A stretch of 64,000 bases of DNA from Plotosus lineatus (lineage: Eukaryota > Chordata > Actinopteri > Siluriformes > Plotosidae): positions 17,432,782-17,496,781 of the forward strand of contig CM045745.1 of the NCBI GenBank assembly GCA_024760905.1, given 5' to 3'. The translations under genes were made by a program, and so were the position numbers. Below are positions 34,701 through 42,519 of this stretch, piece after piece. The notes under the pieces were generated by a model that saw only the letters and a list, made by a program, of their open reading frames with translations, was not told where the DNA came from and did no database searches. The number at the start of each line of letters is the position of its first letter. Positions within the stretch are counted from its first letter, which is position 1.

Positions 34701-36907
34701 TTCAGAAGTAGTTGGTGGAATTTGAGGTAAATGGTCCGTATCCATGGTCGAGGAAAAAAAGTTTTTGACATGCTCAAAATTTGTTGCAATTTCAGAGTGG
34801 CTTGAATACTTGCGAACAGCTTCAGAAGCAGTTCCGTCCTTATTGCTCATTTTCAAACGACTCAAAAGCAACATAGAGGCTCAAGAGGAGACATAATCTC
34901 ATAATCATAAAATGGGATTTTCCCTTATCAGCATGAGTCAGAAAGCTGATCTAATCTGTTAGGCATATCCAAAATTGATAATACGTCCCCAGGTTAAAAT
35001 TTTAAAGTCTTCTAACAGGTAATTGTGCTCTGATTTGATATGGAATGAACACATCGCAGAGGAAGGTGCAGGTTTTTATATGTAACTCCATGCTCCACTA
35101 TCTCACACACATGTCTGTGTTTTAGCTTCAAACCAACAATGCAGACTGAAATATTAGCTGCCCCGTAAAACAAAGTGGGGCCAGTGGTGTCGTGGTTCAG
35201 GTGCTGCACTCATGATCAGGAGGTTGTGTGTTAAAATCCCAGTTAGACCCCCACTGTGCTAAGACCCCTGGGCAAGGTCTTAACCACAAGTGTGCCTCTG
35301 TTCACCCAGCAGTATAAATGGGTACCTGTAAAAATATACTGGGAAGGTAACCTGTGATGGACTAGCGTCCCATCCAGGAGGAATTGAAATCCTGGTTGCT
35401 TCACGCTATGGAAACCGGGGATAAACACCAGCCTGATGAGCCACCATGGCTCAGGTGTAAAAAGCCCCATAAAACCAAGGTGAGCATCTTATGCTGGAAT
35501 TATTAATTCAACTATACCCACTGGACTCAAGACAATCAAATGGACATTGTGTATAAAATATACGGAGAAAAAAAGTGTAAAAAGTCACTTAAGTTTATTT
35601 TATTTGTATTTTAAGAGCAGATTCAGTACAATGCATGACGCACAATCATTGCAGGGTCACAGATCCCCAATTATAATCTATATACGATTGTTTTCAAAGA
35701 GACCGCATATTATTTAGACTCGCTGAAACCAAAAACAACCAGCAGATATTAATTATCTTGTTATTCACTTCATTGGTCAAGGGTTTTTTATGTTATTGCT
35801 AATTTGAAATGTTCAGTGTTTGGCTGCACATTTATTCTGTGTTACTGTGAGAGAGAGAAAGGAACAAGCAATTTTGTGAGAAGAAGGCATCATGTAGATG
35901 TTATGGAATGTGGGAAGGTGTGTGGAGTGCAAATGTCACTCACATTCAGAACTGTTAGAAGGAAATCTGTGCAACATGGTGGTGTAGCGGTTAGCACACC
36001 TGCCTCACAGCAAGAAGGTCCTGTGTTTGACTCCAGAGCTTGTCGAGGGTATTTCTATGGTTTTGGGGTTTTTTGGTCTGTTTTCTTCATGCTTATGTGG
36101 GTATCCTCCCACAGTCCAATAACATGTACAGTATGCTAATTTGCTTGTTCCACATTGCCTCTAGGTGTACCCCACCTTCAATCGGAGTTGGCTGAGATTG
36201 ACTCCAGCCTCCCCACTACAGCCTTACCACAACCCTAGTAGGATTATGTGTTTCTGTAAATGAATGAATAGAAGGAAATCATGTTGTTTTTCTTATACGT
36301 ATATAATTTTGTGTGGCAGTGGTGGCATAGATTACTGATCCCAAGGTCAGGGGTTCAAACCCCACTATCAATGGGTTGTCACTGCTGTTTCCCCAGTGCG
36401 TGTGAGTGTCAGCCCTGCAATGGCCTATCAGCTGACCAGGGTGTACCCCGCCCTCGTTGGAGTTGGCTGAGCTGGATGCCAGCCTCCCCATGACCCTAAT
36501 AAGGATTAAGCAGGCTAGAAAACGAATGAATAATTGTGTACTTGTATTATGTACTGTAACATTAGCAAGAAGTGAAACAAAATATGCTTCCTGTTGCATT
36601 CCTATTCCGGTCTGATTAATTTGTCGATGGCTATATTTTGCAGCAAGTTTAATGCATTTTCTGAAAAAAAAACAAGCCCCTAATACTTTCAATAATCTTT
36701 ATAGGAGTGAAGTCCAGGCAGTGGTCTGAAGAAGCTTCCATCGTATTCAGGAACCATGTGGAGAAAAAGCCAATGGTGGCACAGGTGGAATCGATGCAAG
36801 AAGCAGAACAGCCATGGGATCGCAAACTCGCTGTCTACCTGGTGGACACGTCTCAGGAGGACAGTGACATCTGGGTCCATGACCTTATGGCTGAATTTAG
36901 TGATTAG
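12906..36907 (+). CDS. tdrd7: Tudor domain-containing protein 7, complete gene model
   Basis: TDRD7 is a germ-granule (chromatoid body) and lens RNA-granule scaffold. It is linked in vertebrates to spermatid development, piRNA-pathway retrotransposon silencing and mRNA control. Its LOTUS domains bind Vasa/DDX4-type helicases and RNA, and its Tudor domains bind dimethylarginine. I assembled 16 coding exons: 12906-13109, 14831-14975, 17028-17193, 19103-19242, 19815-20035, 20323-20897, 21007-21196, 23094-23205, 23317-23519, 23598-23732, 25977-26060, 28789-28923, 29095-29205, 29675-30222, 33945-34105, 36705-36907. All phases match and total 3333 nt, giving 1110 residues; the mammalian protein has about 1100. 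LOTUS domains lie at about 3-68, 240-305 and 360-430, with Tudor blocks at about 465-650, 695-770 and 980-1045. All introns are GT-AG except the GC donor of exon 13. I cannot say which teleost paralogue (tdrd7a or tdrd7b) this is. Confidence 0.93.
13599..13800 (-). mobile_element. Partial GGATCCCT-type MITE (TA-flanked family)
   Basis: Begins TACAGGGATCCCTCACG and continues in the reverse orientation of the complete copy at 30573-31061 (ATATAATATCAATAAATAC block at about 13721). The far end is missing where a SINE starts at 13803. Confidence 0.7.
13803..14011 (+). mobile_element. Family-1 SINE, 3'-truncated
   Basis: An intact tRNA-like head (GGTGGTCTAGTGCTATAAGG, GGTTCGAGTCCC) and body up to the GACTTTTGTAAAAAGAG stretch, ending before either tail type. 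The sequence that follows (14012-14104), ending in TCAACCCCCTGTA, looks like the end of a Tc1-like element. Confidence 0.75.
14495..14660 (-). mobile_element. Family-2 SINE fragment
   Basis: Reverse-oriented pieces of family 2 (GGGAGAACATGTACACGCCG and CTCGAACCCAGGATC). Internally deleted. Confidence 0.5.
14831..19242 (+). CDS. tdrd7: tdrd7 coding exons 2-4: linker between LOTUS 1 and 2
   Basis: Exons 14831-14975, 17028-17193 and 19103-19242 encode about residues 69-218. Exon 2 finishes the first LOTUS-associated strand ([21 protein letters not shown]). Exon 3 is a basic, Ser/Gly/Arg-rich disordered linker ([15 protein letters not shown] in part). Exon 4 carries a conserved-looking [19 protein letters not shown] stretch. 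Exon 3 could use a second in-frame donor 9 nt downstream (17202), adding three codons. For exon 4, phase forces the acceptor AG at 19101-19102 rather than the one 2 nt upstream. Confidence 0.85.
15313..15646 (+). mobile_element. Family-1 SINE, tail A
   Basis: A complete copy: head, body, then ATTTGCTGTGGCGACCCCTG and an AAAAGAAG end. Approximate direct repeats GAGTTTGTAGAA and GAGTCTGTAGAA flank it. It lies in tdrd7 intron 2. Confidence 0.85.
15815..15995 (+). mobile_element. Family-4 SINE (GCAGTGGCTCAGTGG head)
   Basis: The tRNA-like head GAGCAGTGGCTCAGTGGTC and the phrase TGCCACTGTTAGGCCC-TCGAGCAAGGCCC are followed by the common fish SINE end (TTGCTTTGGATGAGAGTGTC then TGCCAAATGC). A second copy of the head family is at 52411-52600. 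Confidence 0.7.
16000..17020 (+). other. tdrd7 intron 2, remainder
   Basis: No gene or clear element. A purine (GA)n tract lies at 16421-16458. Confidence 0.5.
17275..17575 (-). mobile_element. Family-2 SINE
   Basis: A reverse-oriented family-2 copy: GAACATGCAAACTCCACAC, GGGACTCGAACCCAGGACC and TTCTTGCTGTGAAACCACC at its head end. It lies in tdrd7 intron 3. Confidence 0.75.
17801..17878. repeat. (GT)n microsatellite
   Basis: About 39 GT units followed by (CTGT)3, in tdrd7 intron 3. Confidence 0.95.
18315..18751 (-). mobile_element. GGATCCCT-type MITE copy, diverged
   Basis: A reverse-oriented relative of the element at 30573-31061. Shared blocks include GTATATAATATCAATAAATA, GCACCTCACATAAAAATGTG and CCTTAACCTTTTCCCTATTT. 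It ends in GAGTGATCACTGTA. Termini are degraded at the left. Confidence 0.7.
19631..19730. repeat. (AC)n microsatellite
   Basis: About 50 AC units with one interruption, 84 bp upstream of tdrd7 coding exon 5. Confidence 0.95.
19815..20035 (+). CDS. tdrd7: tdrd7 coding exon 5: LOTUS domain 2
   Basis: 221 nt, phase 1 in and 0 out. Residues about 219-292. The second LOTUS domain reads [33 protein letters not shown] and LEQWTHIC. It shows the helix-turn-helix pattern of TDRD7 and TDRD5 LOTUS modules, and its last strand continues into exon 6. Confidence 0.92.
20323..20897 (+). CDS. tdrd7: tdrd7 coding exon 6: LOTUS domain 3 and start of Tudor block 1
   Basis: The largest exon, 575 nt, residues about 293-484. 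A Lys/Pro/Ser-rich linker is followed by LOTUS 3 ([46 protein letters not shown]). The exon ends in the strand ([19 protein letters not shown]) that starts the extended Tudor block. The donor CTCAG|GTAAAA leaves phase 2. Confidence 0.93.
21007..23732 (+). CDS. tdrd7: tdrd7 coding exons 7-10: Tudor block 1
   Basis: Exons 21007-21196, 23094-23205, 23317-23519 and 23598-23732 encode about residues 485-697. The chain includes [20 protein letters not shown], then the Tudor core [17 protein letters not shown] with its D-H-G turn. The SN-like second half carries [15 protein letters not shown]. Exon 10 begins the strand of the next block ([17 protein letters not shown]). All four joins keep phase. 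In canonical Tudor cores the turn is usually D-Y-G-N; here the residues after G are F-F, so methylarginine binding by this copy cannot be assumed. Confidence 0.9.
21280..21480 (-). mobile_element. Tc1-like transposase relic
   Basis: Reading the - strand, the text corresponds to the decayed part of a Tc1-like transposase around its D-L-N-P motif (on + strand, TTCAGTGGGGTTGAGGTCAG). The relics at 58660-59170 and 61668-61965 are related. It lies in tdrd7 intron 7 and is inactive. Confidence 0.5.
22390..22580 (-). mobile_element. Degenerate SINE-like repeat
   Basis: TTCTGCATTTAACCCATC at one end and CTCGAACCATTTGGCCACAG at the other match the layout of a reverse-oriented tRNA-type fish SINE whose box B reads as the complement of TCGAACC. 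It is highly diverged. Confidence 0.45.
24117..24911. mobile_element. Non-autonomous hAT element
   Basis: Termini CAGTGACGTGC and GCACATCACTG are inverted repeats with one mismatch. Flanking octamers CACCACAG and CACTACGG agree at six of eight positions, as expected for an old 8-bp duplication. The 795 bp contain no recognisable transposase. It lies in tdrd7 intron 10. Confidence 0.65.
25526..25866 (-). mobile_element. Family-1 SINE, tail B
   Basis: A complete reverse-oriented copy. Tail B (CGCTTCATCCTAATTAGGG) comes first and the tRNA head (complement of GGTTCGAGTTCC) last. The direct repeat TAATTAATAT at 25516-25525 and 25867-25876 is a 10-bp target duplication. Confidence 0.85.
25977..28923 (+). 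CDS. tdrd7: tdrd7 coding exons 11-12: Tudor 2
   Basis: Exon 25977-26060 (84 nt, [19 protein letters not shown]) and exon 28789-28923 (135 nt, [20 protein letters not shown]), both phase 0, encode about residues 698-770. They form the second Tudor core, with the D-L-G turn in place of the usual D-Y-G. The intervening 2.7-kb intron is largely transposon sequence (a hAT with nested SINE, and a family-3 SINE). Confidence 0.9.
26272..27449 (+). mobile_element. hAT transposon remnant with BED-finger transposase start
   Basis: Ends CAGTGGTCCCCAAACC and GTTTGAGGACCTCTG are inverted repeats. A perfect 8-bp duplication CTTTAGAC lies at 26264-26271 and 27450-27457. Inside, 26883-27209 (+) encodes about 108 residues resembling the N-terminus of a hAT/ZBED transposase: [20 protein letters not shown], then a zinc-finger-like C-x2-C (VCIICKKAV) with H-x4-H ([12 protein letters not shown]). 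The catalytic domain and C-terminal dimerisation domain are absent. A SINE has inserted near the left end. Confidence 0.85.
26360..26722 (-). mobile_element. Family-1 SINE, tail A, nested in a hAT element
   Basis: A reverse-oriented complete copy: tail A (AGTCGCCACAGCGAATCATC) at the left and the head (complement of GGTTCGAGTCCC) at the right. A (CA)12 expansion at about 26619-26641 interrupts the body next to GTGACAACC. It is younger than the hAT it interrupts. Confidence 0.85.
27852..28136 (+). mobile_element. Family-3 SINE
   Basis: tRNA-like head GGCGTAGTGGTTAGGGTGC and GAGTTCGAATCCC, then a body shared with 35175-35470 (TGGGCAAGGTCTTAACCAC, CACCCAGCAGTATAAATGG), ending CTCGGGTGTAAAAA. 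The exact 13-bp duplication AATTTTAGATAAA (27839-27851, 28137-28149) brackets it. Confidence 0.85.
28150..28780 (+). other. tdrd7 intron 11, 3' part
   Basis: AT-rich intron sequence. I see nothing functional apart from the splice acceptor before 28789. Confidence 0.5.
29095..29205 (+). CDS. tdrd7: tdrd7 coding exon 13, with a GC splice donor
   Basis: 111 nt, phase 0 on both sides, residues about 771-807, containing [19 protein letters not shown] and LHCSDCSLK. The donor is AAG|GCGAGT, a non-canonical GC-AG intron. The 14-bp sequence spanning this donor is repeated 245 bp downstream as the target-site duplication of a SINE. Using the upstream copy gives an in-frame join to exon 14 (SLK|IVKVEEN). 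Reading on into the SINE reaches a stop just at the second copy. Confidence 0.88.
29214..29444 (-). mobile_element. Truncated family-2 SINE at the exon 13 donor
   Basis: A reverse-oriented tail and partial body (CATTTTCTGAACCGCTTAATC, then GAACAGCTCGCCAGGCC, then GTGCATGTTTTTGGACTC). It is bracketed by exact 14-bp repeats TTGAAGGCGAGTTC at 29200-29213 and 29445-29458. The insertion is 231 bp and carries no tRNA head. Confidence 0.88.
29675..30222 (+). CDS. tdrd7: tdrd7 coding exon 14: linker and start of Tudor 3
   Basis: 548 nt, residues about 808-990. [20 protein letters not shown] completes the second block. A Ser/Thr/Pro-rich linker follows (for example [19 protein letters not shown]). 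The third block then opens with [20 protein letters not shown] and [11 protein letters not shown]. The donor ACAG|GTAAGT leaves phase 2. Confidence 0.93.
30573..31061 (+). mobile_element. Complete GGATCCCT-type MITE
   Basis: Left end CAGGGATCCCTCACTACTTC and right end GAGGGATCCCTG are inverted repeats, flanked by TA on both sides (30571-30572, 31062-31063). This suggests the Tc1/mariner/pogo superfamily. Its 489 bp contain no transposase. Other copies lie at 13599, 18315, 52987 and 55697. Confidence 0.85.
31805..32070 (+). mobile_element. Family-1 SINE, tail B, internally deleted head
   Basis: The start GTGGTGCCCTGGTGGTAAGG passes straight into GTGCAGCTAACTGGGTTATC, so the box B region is lost. 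Body and tail B (TGCGATGGCCTGATGAGC, CCCTAATTAGGATTAAGC) are intact. Confidence 0.75.
32174..32961. mobile_element. TA-flanked non-autonomous DNA transposon (pogo/Tigger-like ends)
   Basis: Left CAGTGATACCTCTGCTCACG and right CGTCAGCGGAGGTTTTACTG are imperfect inverted repeats (shared CCTCYGCTNACGAAC pattern), with TA on each side. The phrase GAGGCGAAAAGTTCGT occurs near both ends (about 32223 and 32914). The open frame at 32420-32779 has no domain I recognise. It lies in tdrd7 intron 14. Confidence 0.7.
33545..33640 (+). mobile_element. L2/CR1-type LINE 3' end fragment
   Basis: The phrase CCTGGGATCAGCCTGGGATTC then CAGGACGCTGACCGGGATAAA matches the typical 3' end of fish L2-like LINEs. It is only about 95 bp. 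Confidence 0.5.
33945..34105 (+). CDS. tdrd7: tdrd7 coding exon 15: Tudor 3 core
   Basis: 161 nt, phase 2 in and 1 out, residues about 990-1043. [20 protein letters not shown] followed by [17 protein letters not shown] carries the best-preserved Tudor turn in the protein (D-Y-G). The exon ends ITAQLA|G. Confidence 0.93.
34106..35170 (+). other. tdrd7 intron 15, first kilobase
   Basis: No recognised element. A 70-codon frame on the - strand (34662-34874) lacks any known motif and I do not call it. Confidence 0.4.
35175..35470 (+). mobile_element. Family-3 SINE, second copy
   Basis: Nearly identical over its body to 27852-28136 (GGTGCTGCACTCATGATCAG, GGGCAAGGTCTTAACCACAA, CTCAGGTGTAAAAAGCCCC). 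Its box B is damaged (GTGTTAAAATCCC). Direct repeats TAAAACAAAG and TAAAACCAAG are the probable target duplication. Confidence 0.8.
35973..36275 (+). mobile_element. Family-2 SINE
   Basis: Head ATGGTGGTGTAGCGGTTAGC with CTCACAGCAAGAAGGTCC, a body, a shortened tail, and a GAATGAATAG end. It lies in tdrd7 intron 15. Confidence 0.75.
36313..36533 (+). mobile_element. Family-1 SINE, tail B, short form
   Basis: Head GTGGCAGTGGTGGCATAG and GGTTCAAACCCC join almost directly to tail B (CCTGCAATGGCCTATCAGC, CCCTAATAAGGATTAAGC). The body with GTAAAAGAACC is deleted. Confidence 0.7.
36705..36907 (+). CDS. tdrd7: tdrd7 coding exon 16 and stop
   Basis: 203 nt, residues about 1044-1110, stop TAG at 36905-36907. 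It encodes the C-terminal strands [39 protein letters not shown] and the ending MAEFSD. The same L-V-D-T-S-Q-E-D phrase appears in Tudor block 1 (LYDTSQEDD), consistent with repeated Tudor-SN modules. Confidence 0.93.
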
Positions 36908-37630
36908 TTCTGATTAGTTCTGATTAAAGCAGTGGAACAGTTTGGGTTAACTGTATGTGGTCTTGTGAGTATACATTCATGGGTTGTATCGGAAAACACT
37001 GCTTACACCGGAAAGTTTAGATATGCTTACGTTTGAAAGTTTTCTAAACTAAAAGATTATTTTATCTTGTCAGTTGTAGCTTCAAGGTGAATGATATATA
37101 CTTCATTGTGTAAGCCTTGCCTTTAAAGAGCAGTCGTCACGTAAAAAAAATAAAAATAGGCAGATTTAAGCAGAGAAAAACTGTTGCAATGTGATGTGCA
37201 TTTTCATGTAATTTATTTTGACCTTTTTTGCTATTTTAAATGTTATTGGTGTGAGAATCAGAAGTGACATTAGGGCAAGAACTTTTTTCAAGAAGCTTCA
37301 ACAAGATTTGTTTTTTGTGGCAGTAATATTGCTAGGTTCTGCTCAAATATTTACATGGATGGATTTAGCTTTTCGATTTTCCTAGAAACTCTCATCTGTG
37401 TGATAAATAGACAACACAAGTGAAAAGAACTTGAAATGATGGGCCACCTTTGAGCACATCTGTATTGTGTAGTGTATGATTTTCTGGAGATGATCAGTTT
37501 CTTAAACATGAACAAGCCTGACAAACACCCACCATGCACCAGCCATGTCAGAAAAGCAGTTGAGAAATTAAAACGTTCAGCAGGATTTGATTATAAATTA
37601 CATTTATATAATTTTTTTACTTAAATTTTA

Positions 37631-37636
37631 AATAAA
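37631..37636 (+). terminator. tdrd7: Candidate tdrd7 polyadenylation signal
   Basis: A canonical AATAAA lies 724 nt after the tdrd7 stop, in an AT-rich context. I did not test for earlier variant signals. Confidence 0.45.
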
Positions 37637-37639
37637 GTT

Positions 37640-39205
37640 AGTAAAGATCATAATCAGCTAGAGAAGAGTTCTGTTGATATAGTACACGGAAGTTATAAGT
37701 ATTTTGCCAGGCACTGAACAAATTACTTACCCCATGTATTTTTTTCATATATTTGTTCATAAACTGTATGAACAACATACATGAATTTCTTAGTGTCTGG
37801 TATTGGCAAATTAAGTGAGTGTTTACATTAAAATCTCTTAATTTAACATAAAACTATAAGTCTATAAACTTGCCAATCAATATTTTATAATCTAAGGCTT
37901 GCGTATATTGAGCCTGCTGGGGGCACGTTTCCCCAAAAGCTGGATACTGGTTAGATCTTTGTTTATTTGTGGTTCTATATTCTAGCACATTTGGTTCAAA
38001 TCTATATGAATAACAGGATACTCAGAGTAATACGTACTTTGCATGCTGTGAAGGAAAATTTGTTCTGCTGATGACATCATGCATCAATTAATAATAAATT
38101 GATAGATAAAAACAGTTCACTCTTACTGTATCTTGTTGAATTGGTAAACTAAAAACTTGAACAAAACCGACAAAATCCTACATTATTTGTGTCCAGTAAG
38201 GTCGTGATATCTGACGGCTGCTCTTTAGGCTTTAATTATTGTAAAGATCCACTGAAGCTTAATCAAATAAGTGATCTGTGGGGAAAATCCAGCGAACAAA
38301 CAATATTAGGAGGGGATATCAAACTTGTATTGAGGATACAATGAAATGTTATTCATTCATCTTGAGTAATCAGTTCAGTTATTCTGGTCAGGGCCTCTGT
38401 GGATCCTGGGAACACTGGGAGACATCACATCACCCTTGATGGAATAGGATTGGAATTGCCAGGCAACCTACCTGCATGTTTTTGGGAGCGAGTAGGTAAG
38501 ATTGGTAGATTATTTGATTTGCATAATATATAATTTTCCCACGGGGGTTAACACCAGTCAGCCAGCTTTTATACTTTGAACTCTGCCCTCAGAAACCAGA
38601 ACATTGTGCATGGTTTACTAAAGTCACACATAATTATTGTTAAACTGAAGAAAAGTGGTTGCAATAAATGTTTACCAAGTAATGAATGTTTACCATATTG
38701 AACAAGCTCAATGGAGTCTACCAAAACTTTACACAGCGAGTGAATCATTCCATTTCTTCCTCAAATGTGACGAAGCTCCACATGTTTACCTGAAGCTTAG
38801 CATCTCTGCTATTTTTACTTAGCACGTCCTTTCTTTTTATTTAGGAAGATTGCGTGGAATCTTGGAATGTTGAAATCTTGAAAAATGTGACAGTTGTGGT
38901 TTATTGGACAACCACAGGCTACATCCATTGCATTAGTGTGGCTTAATGGCTGAGTTTTATTTAGCTGAAACATTGATTGTGGATCCTTAATGAATATTCA
39001 TATTTAACAAATTTAACGAGTATGAGCTGTATAACCTGGGGTTAACTGCACATGCAAATAGTTTGATAAATAAAGTTCGTGGAGAGAAATTTACAGATGT
39101 GATGTTTTCTTTGTGATGAAACAATTATATTTTGTTTGTCAGTCCAAAGATATACTAGTAGTTTACCGTTTACCGTTGTTTTGATTGACATTTTTCTTTG
39201 CATAC
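37640..39205. other. Intergenic space between convergent tdrd7 and plaa
   Basis: Mostly unique-looking AT-rich DNA. An L2-like fragment in reverse orientation lies at about 38345-38500 (GGATCCTGGGAACACTGGGA, then CTACCTGCATGTTTTTGGGA). No coding exons were seen. Confidence 0.5.
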
Positions 39206-39209
39206 ACAA

Positions 39210-39314
39210 CTGCCGGGTGGGAAACAGAAAAGTAAAGACATTGGAATACAGTGGTAGAGACTCAGGAAACCACTGTATTCCAATGTCTTTGCTTTTCTGT
39301 TTCCCACCTGGCAG
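39210..39314. repeat. Long perfect-pairing hairpin, 46-bp arms, 13-nt loop
   Basis: The left arm (39210-39255, CTGCCGGGTGGGAAACAG... to CAGTGGT) pairs along its whole length with the right arm (39269-39314, ACCACTGTATTCC... to CTGGCAG). Only two positions differ, and both become G-U wobbles in RNA read from the + strand. The loop is AGAGACTCAGGAA. It could be a small foldback element or a small-RNA precursor. Confidence 0.85.
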
Positions 39315-39334
39315 TGGAAGAGTTTCATGAAATG

Positions 39335-39688
39335 GAGGCAGTGGTGACCTGGTGCTAAAACACACTGGATAACTGATCCTAAGGTTGGCGATTCGAGTCC
39401 CACTCTCCATAAGGTTGTCACTGCTCCACCCCCACCCCCCACCCCCCAGTGCAGCTAACTGGGTTATCAAAGGCTGGTCAGGTCTCTCACCGTCTATGGT
39501 GAGAGGTTCATGTAAAAGAACCATTGCTGACTTTCGTAAAGAGTAGGATGCAAAGCTGTCAGCGTGTTTCTGTCCCTTGCTAAAAGGTTGTGTCAGGAAG
39601 GGCATAAAAACCTAGGCCAAATCAAACATGCAATGATTCGCTGTGGCGACCCTTGAGAAATAAAGGGAACAGCCGAAAGGAAAAGAAG
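39335..39688 (+). mobile_element. Family-1 SINE, tail A
   Basis: Head GGCAGTGGTGACCTGGTG with GATTCGAGTCCC, the body, and tail A ending GCTGTGGCGACCCTTGAG and AAAGGAAAAGAAG. Short direct repeats around TCATGAAA flank it. It starts 20 bp beyond the hairpin at 39210-39314. Confidence 0.82.
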
Positions 39689-39689
39689 T

Positions 39690-40960
39690 GTGTCATGAAA
39701 AACCTGACAATGAACTCTAAGCAAATAAATAAGCCTGGATTAACTCGTGTCAATGAATATGATAAAGTGTAGAAAAGCTTCCTGATCAGAGAAGGGAAAG
39801 TTAGCTAAACAACTAAACGGTAACGTTCCAAATATTTACATCCGCCATATATGAAAACCAAAAAACCTCAAAAAACTGTGGATGGGTATAATTATCTCCA
39901 CTCCAGTTGGTTATCTCATCGGACTATTTGTACACTAAACCAACCTCACCAGACACAGAACTAGGATATATACTGTATATGCACTTGGTGCTCAACTGAG
40001 GAGCGGAGAGCTAGTTTCAATATGTAATGGTTAAAAATGTTCCAGGTGCCCTCAATACTTATGCATTCAAATTGGAAAATACAAATAAAAAGAGCACAGT
40101 CGGCATATTGGATGTATGAACCACAAGTCAGCTTTAATCTAGTAAAGTTCTCCAAGTTTTATTATGGACCCTGTAGCTGGTAAATTTCACCACTCGCTTG
40201 AAACTTGTGCTTTCGGAGAAATGTTTTCAAGTTTTATTCAGAACTGGCTGTTTGAAGTCTTTCAGAAAGCTTTAAATAAGGAATGCCTGAACCTTGAACT
40301 AAACGCTTTGTGTATTTTGGAGTAAAACATAACCAGCATGTTGTTTTTCACATTAGTATAATGAACAATATAGGTTCATAATCAGTTTGTGATCTGAACA
40401 CAATCATGCAATTGTTGTTTCCCCTTTTGAAGAATCTGGGTTGCTGGATCAGCTGACCAGTGACATCACCATTAAGTCGGCCTGTAACACCATTTTCTGT
40501 ATTTGTATCATTTCGGATAAGCTGACAGAAATTCCTGTTGCAAGTAATAATAAATAAAAAAAAAAGAATATATGAAAAAAGCACATTCTCAAAATTATAT
40601 AACAAACAAATATTTTACTGTCTTTATCCAGTGCATGCAGATAAGTTGACATACTTGAACAAAATTACAAGAAATATGAGAACGCTTTCAATTATTTATT
40701 CAACAAAAACATATCAATAAATGCAATACTTTTCTGCGGAGGACGTAAATACACTGCATTGCCCCTCCAGCAGAAGTAATGTACTGTATTGTTTAACACA
40801 TGCAGGTCAAATTTAAAATTCAGGCGCTTTCACACTAACAGTTGTGTTGGTTACCTTCAGATCTGATGTGAAATTCTAGGCTTTTTGGAAATTTTTCACA
40901 CCAGACGGTCAATTATTAAAATCTACATCAATTGTGGTTGATTTTCCTTGTAGTGAAACA
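39690..40960. other. Intergenic stretch
   Basis: Nothing recognised on either strand. Confidence 0.45.
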
Positions 40961-40965
40961 AATTT

Positions 40966-41312
40966 GGGCAGTGGTGGCCGAGGAGTAAAGGGTGCTGGAT
41001 CGCTGGTCCTAAGGTTGGGGGTTCGAGTCCGATTCTCCACAAGGTTGTCACTGTCCCTCCCAGTGCAGCTAACTGGGTTATCAAAGGCCAGCCATGTCTC
41101 TCACTATCTATGGTGAGAGGTTCATGTAAAAGAACCACTGCTGACTTTCGACAAGAGTAGCTGCAAAACTGTCAGCTTGTTTCTGCTCTGCGATGGCCTG
41201 GCGAGCTGTCCAGGGTGTATTCTGCCCTTGCCAGGAGTTGGCTGGGATAGACGCCAGCCTCCCTGCGACCCTAATTAGGATGAAGCGGTTACAGAAAACG
41301 AACTGAACTGAA
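40966..41312 (+). mobile_element. Family-1 SINE, tail B
   Basis: A full-length copy: GGCAGTGGTGGCCGAGGAG head, GGTTCGAGTCC box B, the body with GACTTTCGACAAGAGTAGC, then tail B (GCGATGGCCTGGCGAGCTG, CTAATTAGGATGAAGCGG). With the tail A copy at 55805-56153, it is one of the two best full-length representatives of the family. Confidence 0.85.
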
Positions 41313-42515
41313 ATAATTATTTAAAATAATCTATCTCTTGCTCATAGGCAGTTATGTTTAAAGTCCCATATTCTTCACACATTCATACTCAAAAGTAGTA
41401 CAGTTGTTAAAAAAGACTTAAAATACTGTTTTATTCTTTTTACTGAAGTTGAGTATAATCTCTGAAATCTACACAGAATATAAAAGTAAAAAGCACCTCT
41501 GTGCAGAACATTTTCTTGGCTGTTTCGATGCAAAGCCCCTGACAACCCATTAAATTTCAATCTCTCACTTATGCAGCATGCTGTGCTCCGGCCCTCTGCG
41601 CCTTAATCGTACAGCTCCGATCGCTCATGTAGCCAAAATAATTCATTTGTTGGTGTCTGGTTTACTACCATTTCCTTTTTTGTGTATTTGCTGTCCCCAC
41701 CCCCACCAGACTTGTAATACAAATGGTACAAAATAATTATAATGAAAAACCTATATATAGGTTAAAAGTAAAAAGTTATTCCTCAGGTTAAGTTTCAATA
41801 CCTATGTACTTTAATAAGCACTGTACCTAACTAACTGTACTGTCCACCACAGCTCACAGGAACCCACAACCCTTGTGAGCATCCATGAGCTCTTTAGATG
41901 TTGATAGTGAGACCAGACATCAGAAGCAAAAAGACGACACTACATTTCAGGGTTAAAGGGGAACATTTCAGGGTTCCGCATGATGGGAGTTTTGAATTAA
42001 TGGCACCGAATCTATGACAAAATGATTGACTGCCATTTTGTTATTCTCTCATTTTGTGACCCATCACAGAAAAGTGGGTAAAGTTAGAAATTATTGAGTT
42101 TGAGTTATTGGTACCATTTTGTAGCCGATACCCAAAGCTTTAAAATGAGAGCAGGTTTTCCAAACAGATTTGTCTAGATTTTGAATAACTAACCCAGACC
42201 TGCCAGGGATTTCAGTCTTTCAACTCTGAAGAAAAGGTCCAGTATTAGTAATGTCCAACTTAACACCCACCTTACAGTGATGAGTCACAATTCTCCATCT
42301 GACTGTATTTCTTATTTATTTATGCATATAAAATTCTGAAAATCACTCAAATATTGAATATAATGAAAAAAAAATATTCATATCCTTTGATTTAGTGTAT
42401 CACTTATCTGTATGCACTGTATTCAAGAAAGTGAAATGCTTACATGGTCAAAATCAACAACTATTTCCACGGGATTGACTTATTTTCACGTATCGGCGTC
42501 TTAAATGTCTAAAAT
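41313..42515. other. Intergenic stretch
   Basis: Nothing recognised. Confidence 0.45.
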
Positions 42516-42519
42516 CCTT

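Noticed and set aside
34662..34874. 70-codon - strand frame in tdrd7 intron 15
   Set aside because: No motif, no good flanking splice sites in phase, and no repeat identity. Not enough to call a gene.
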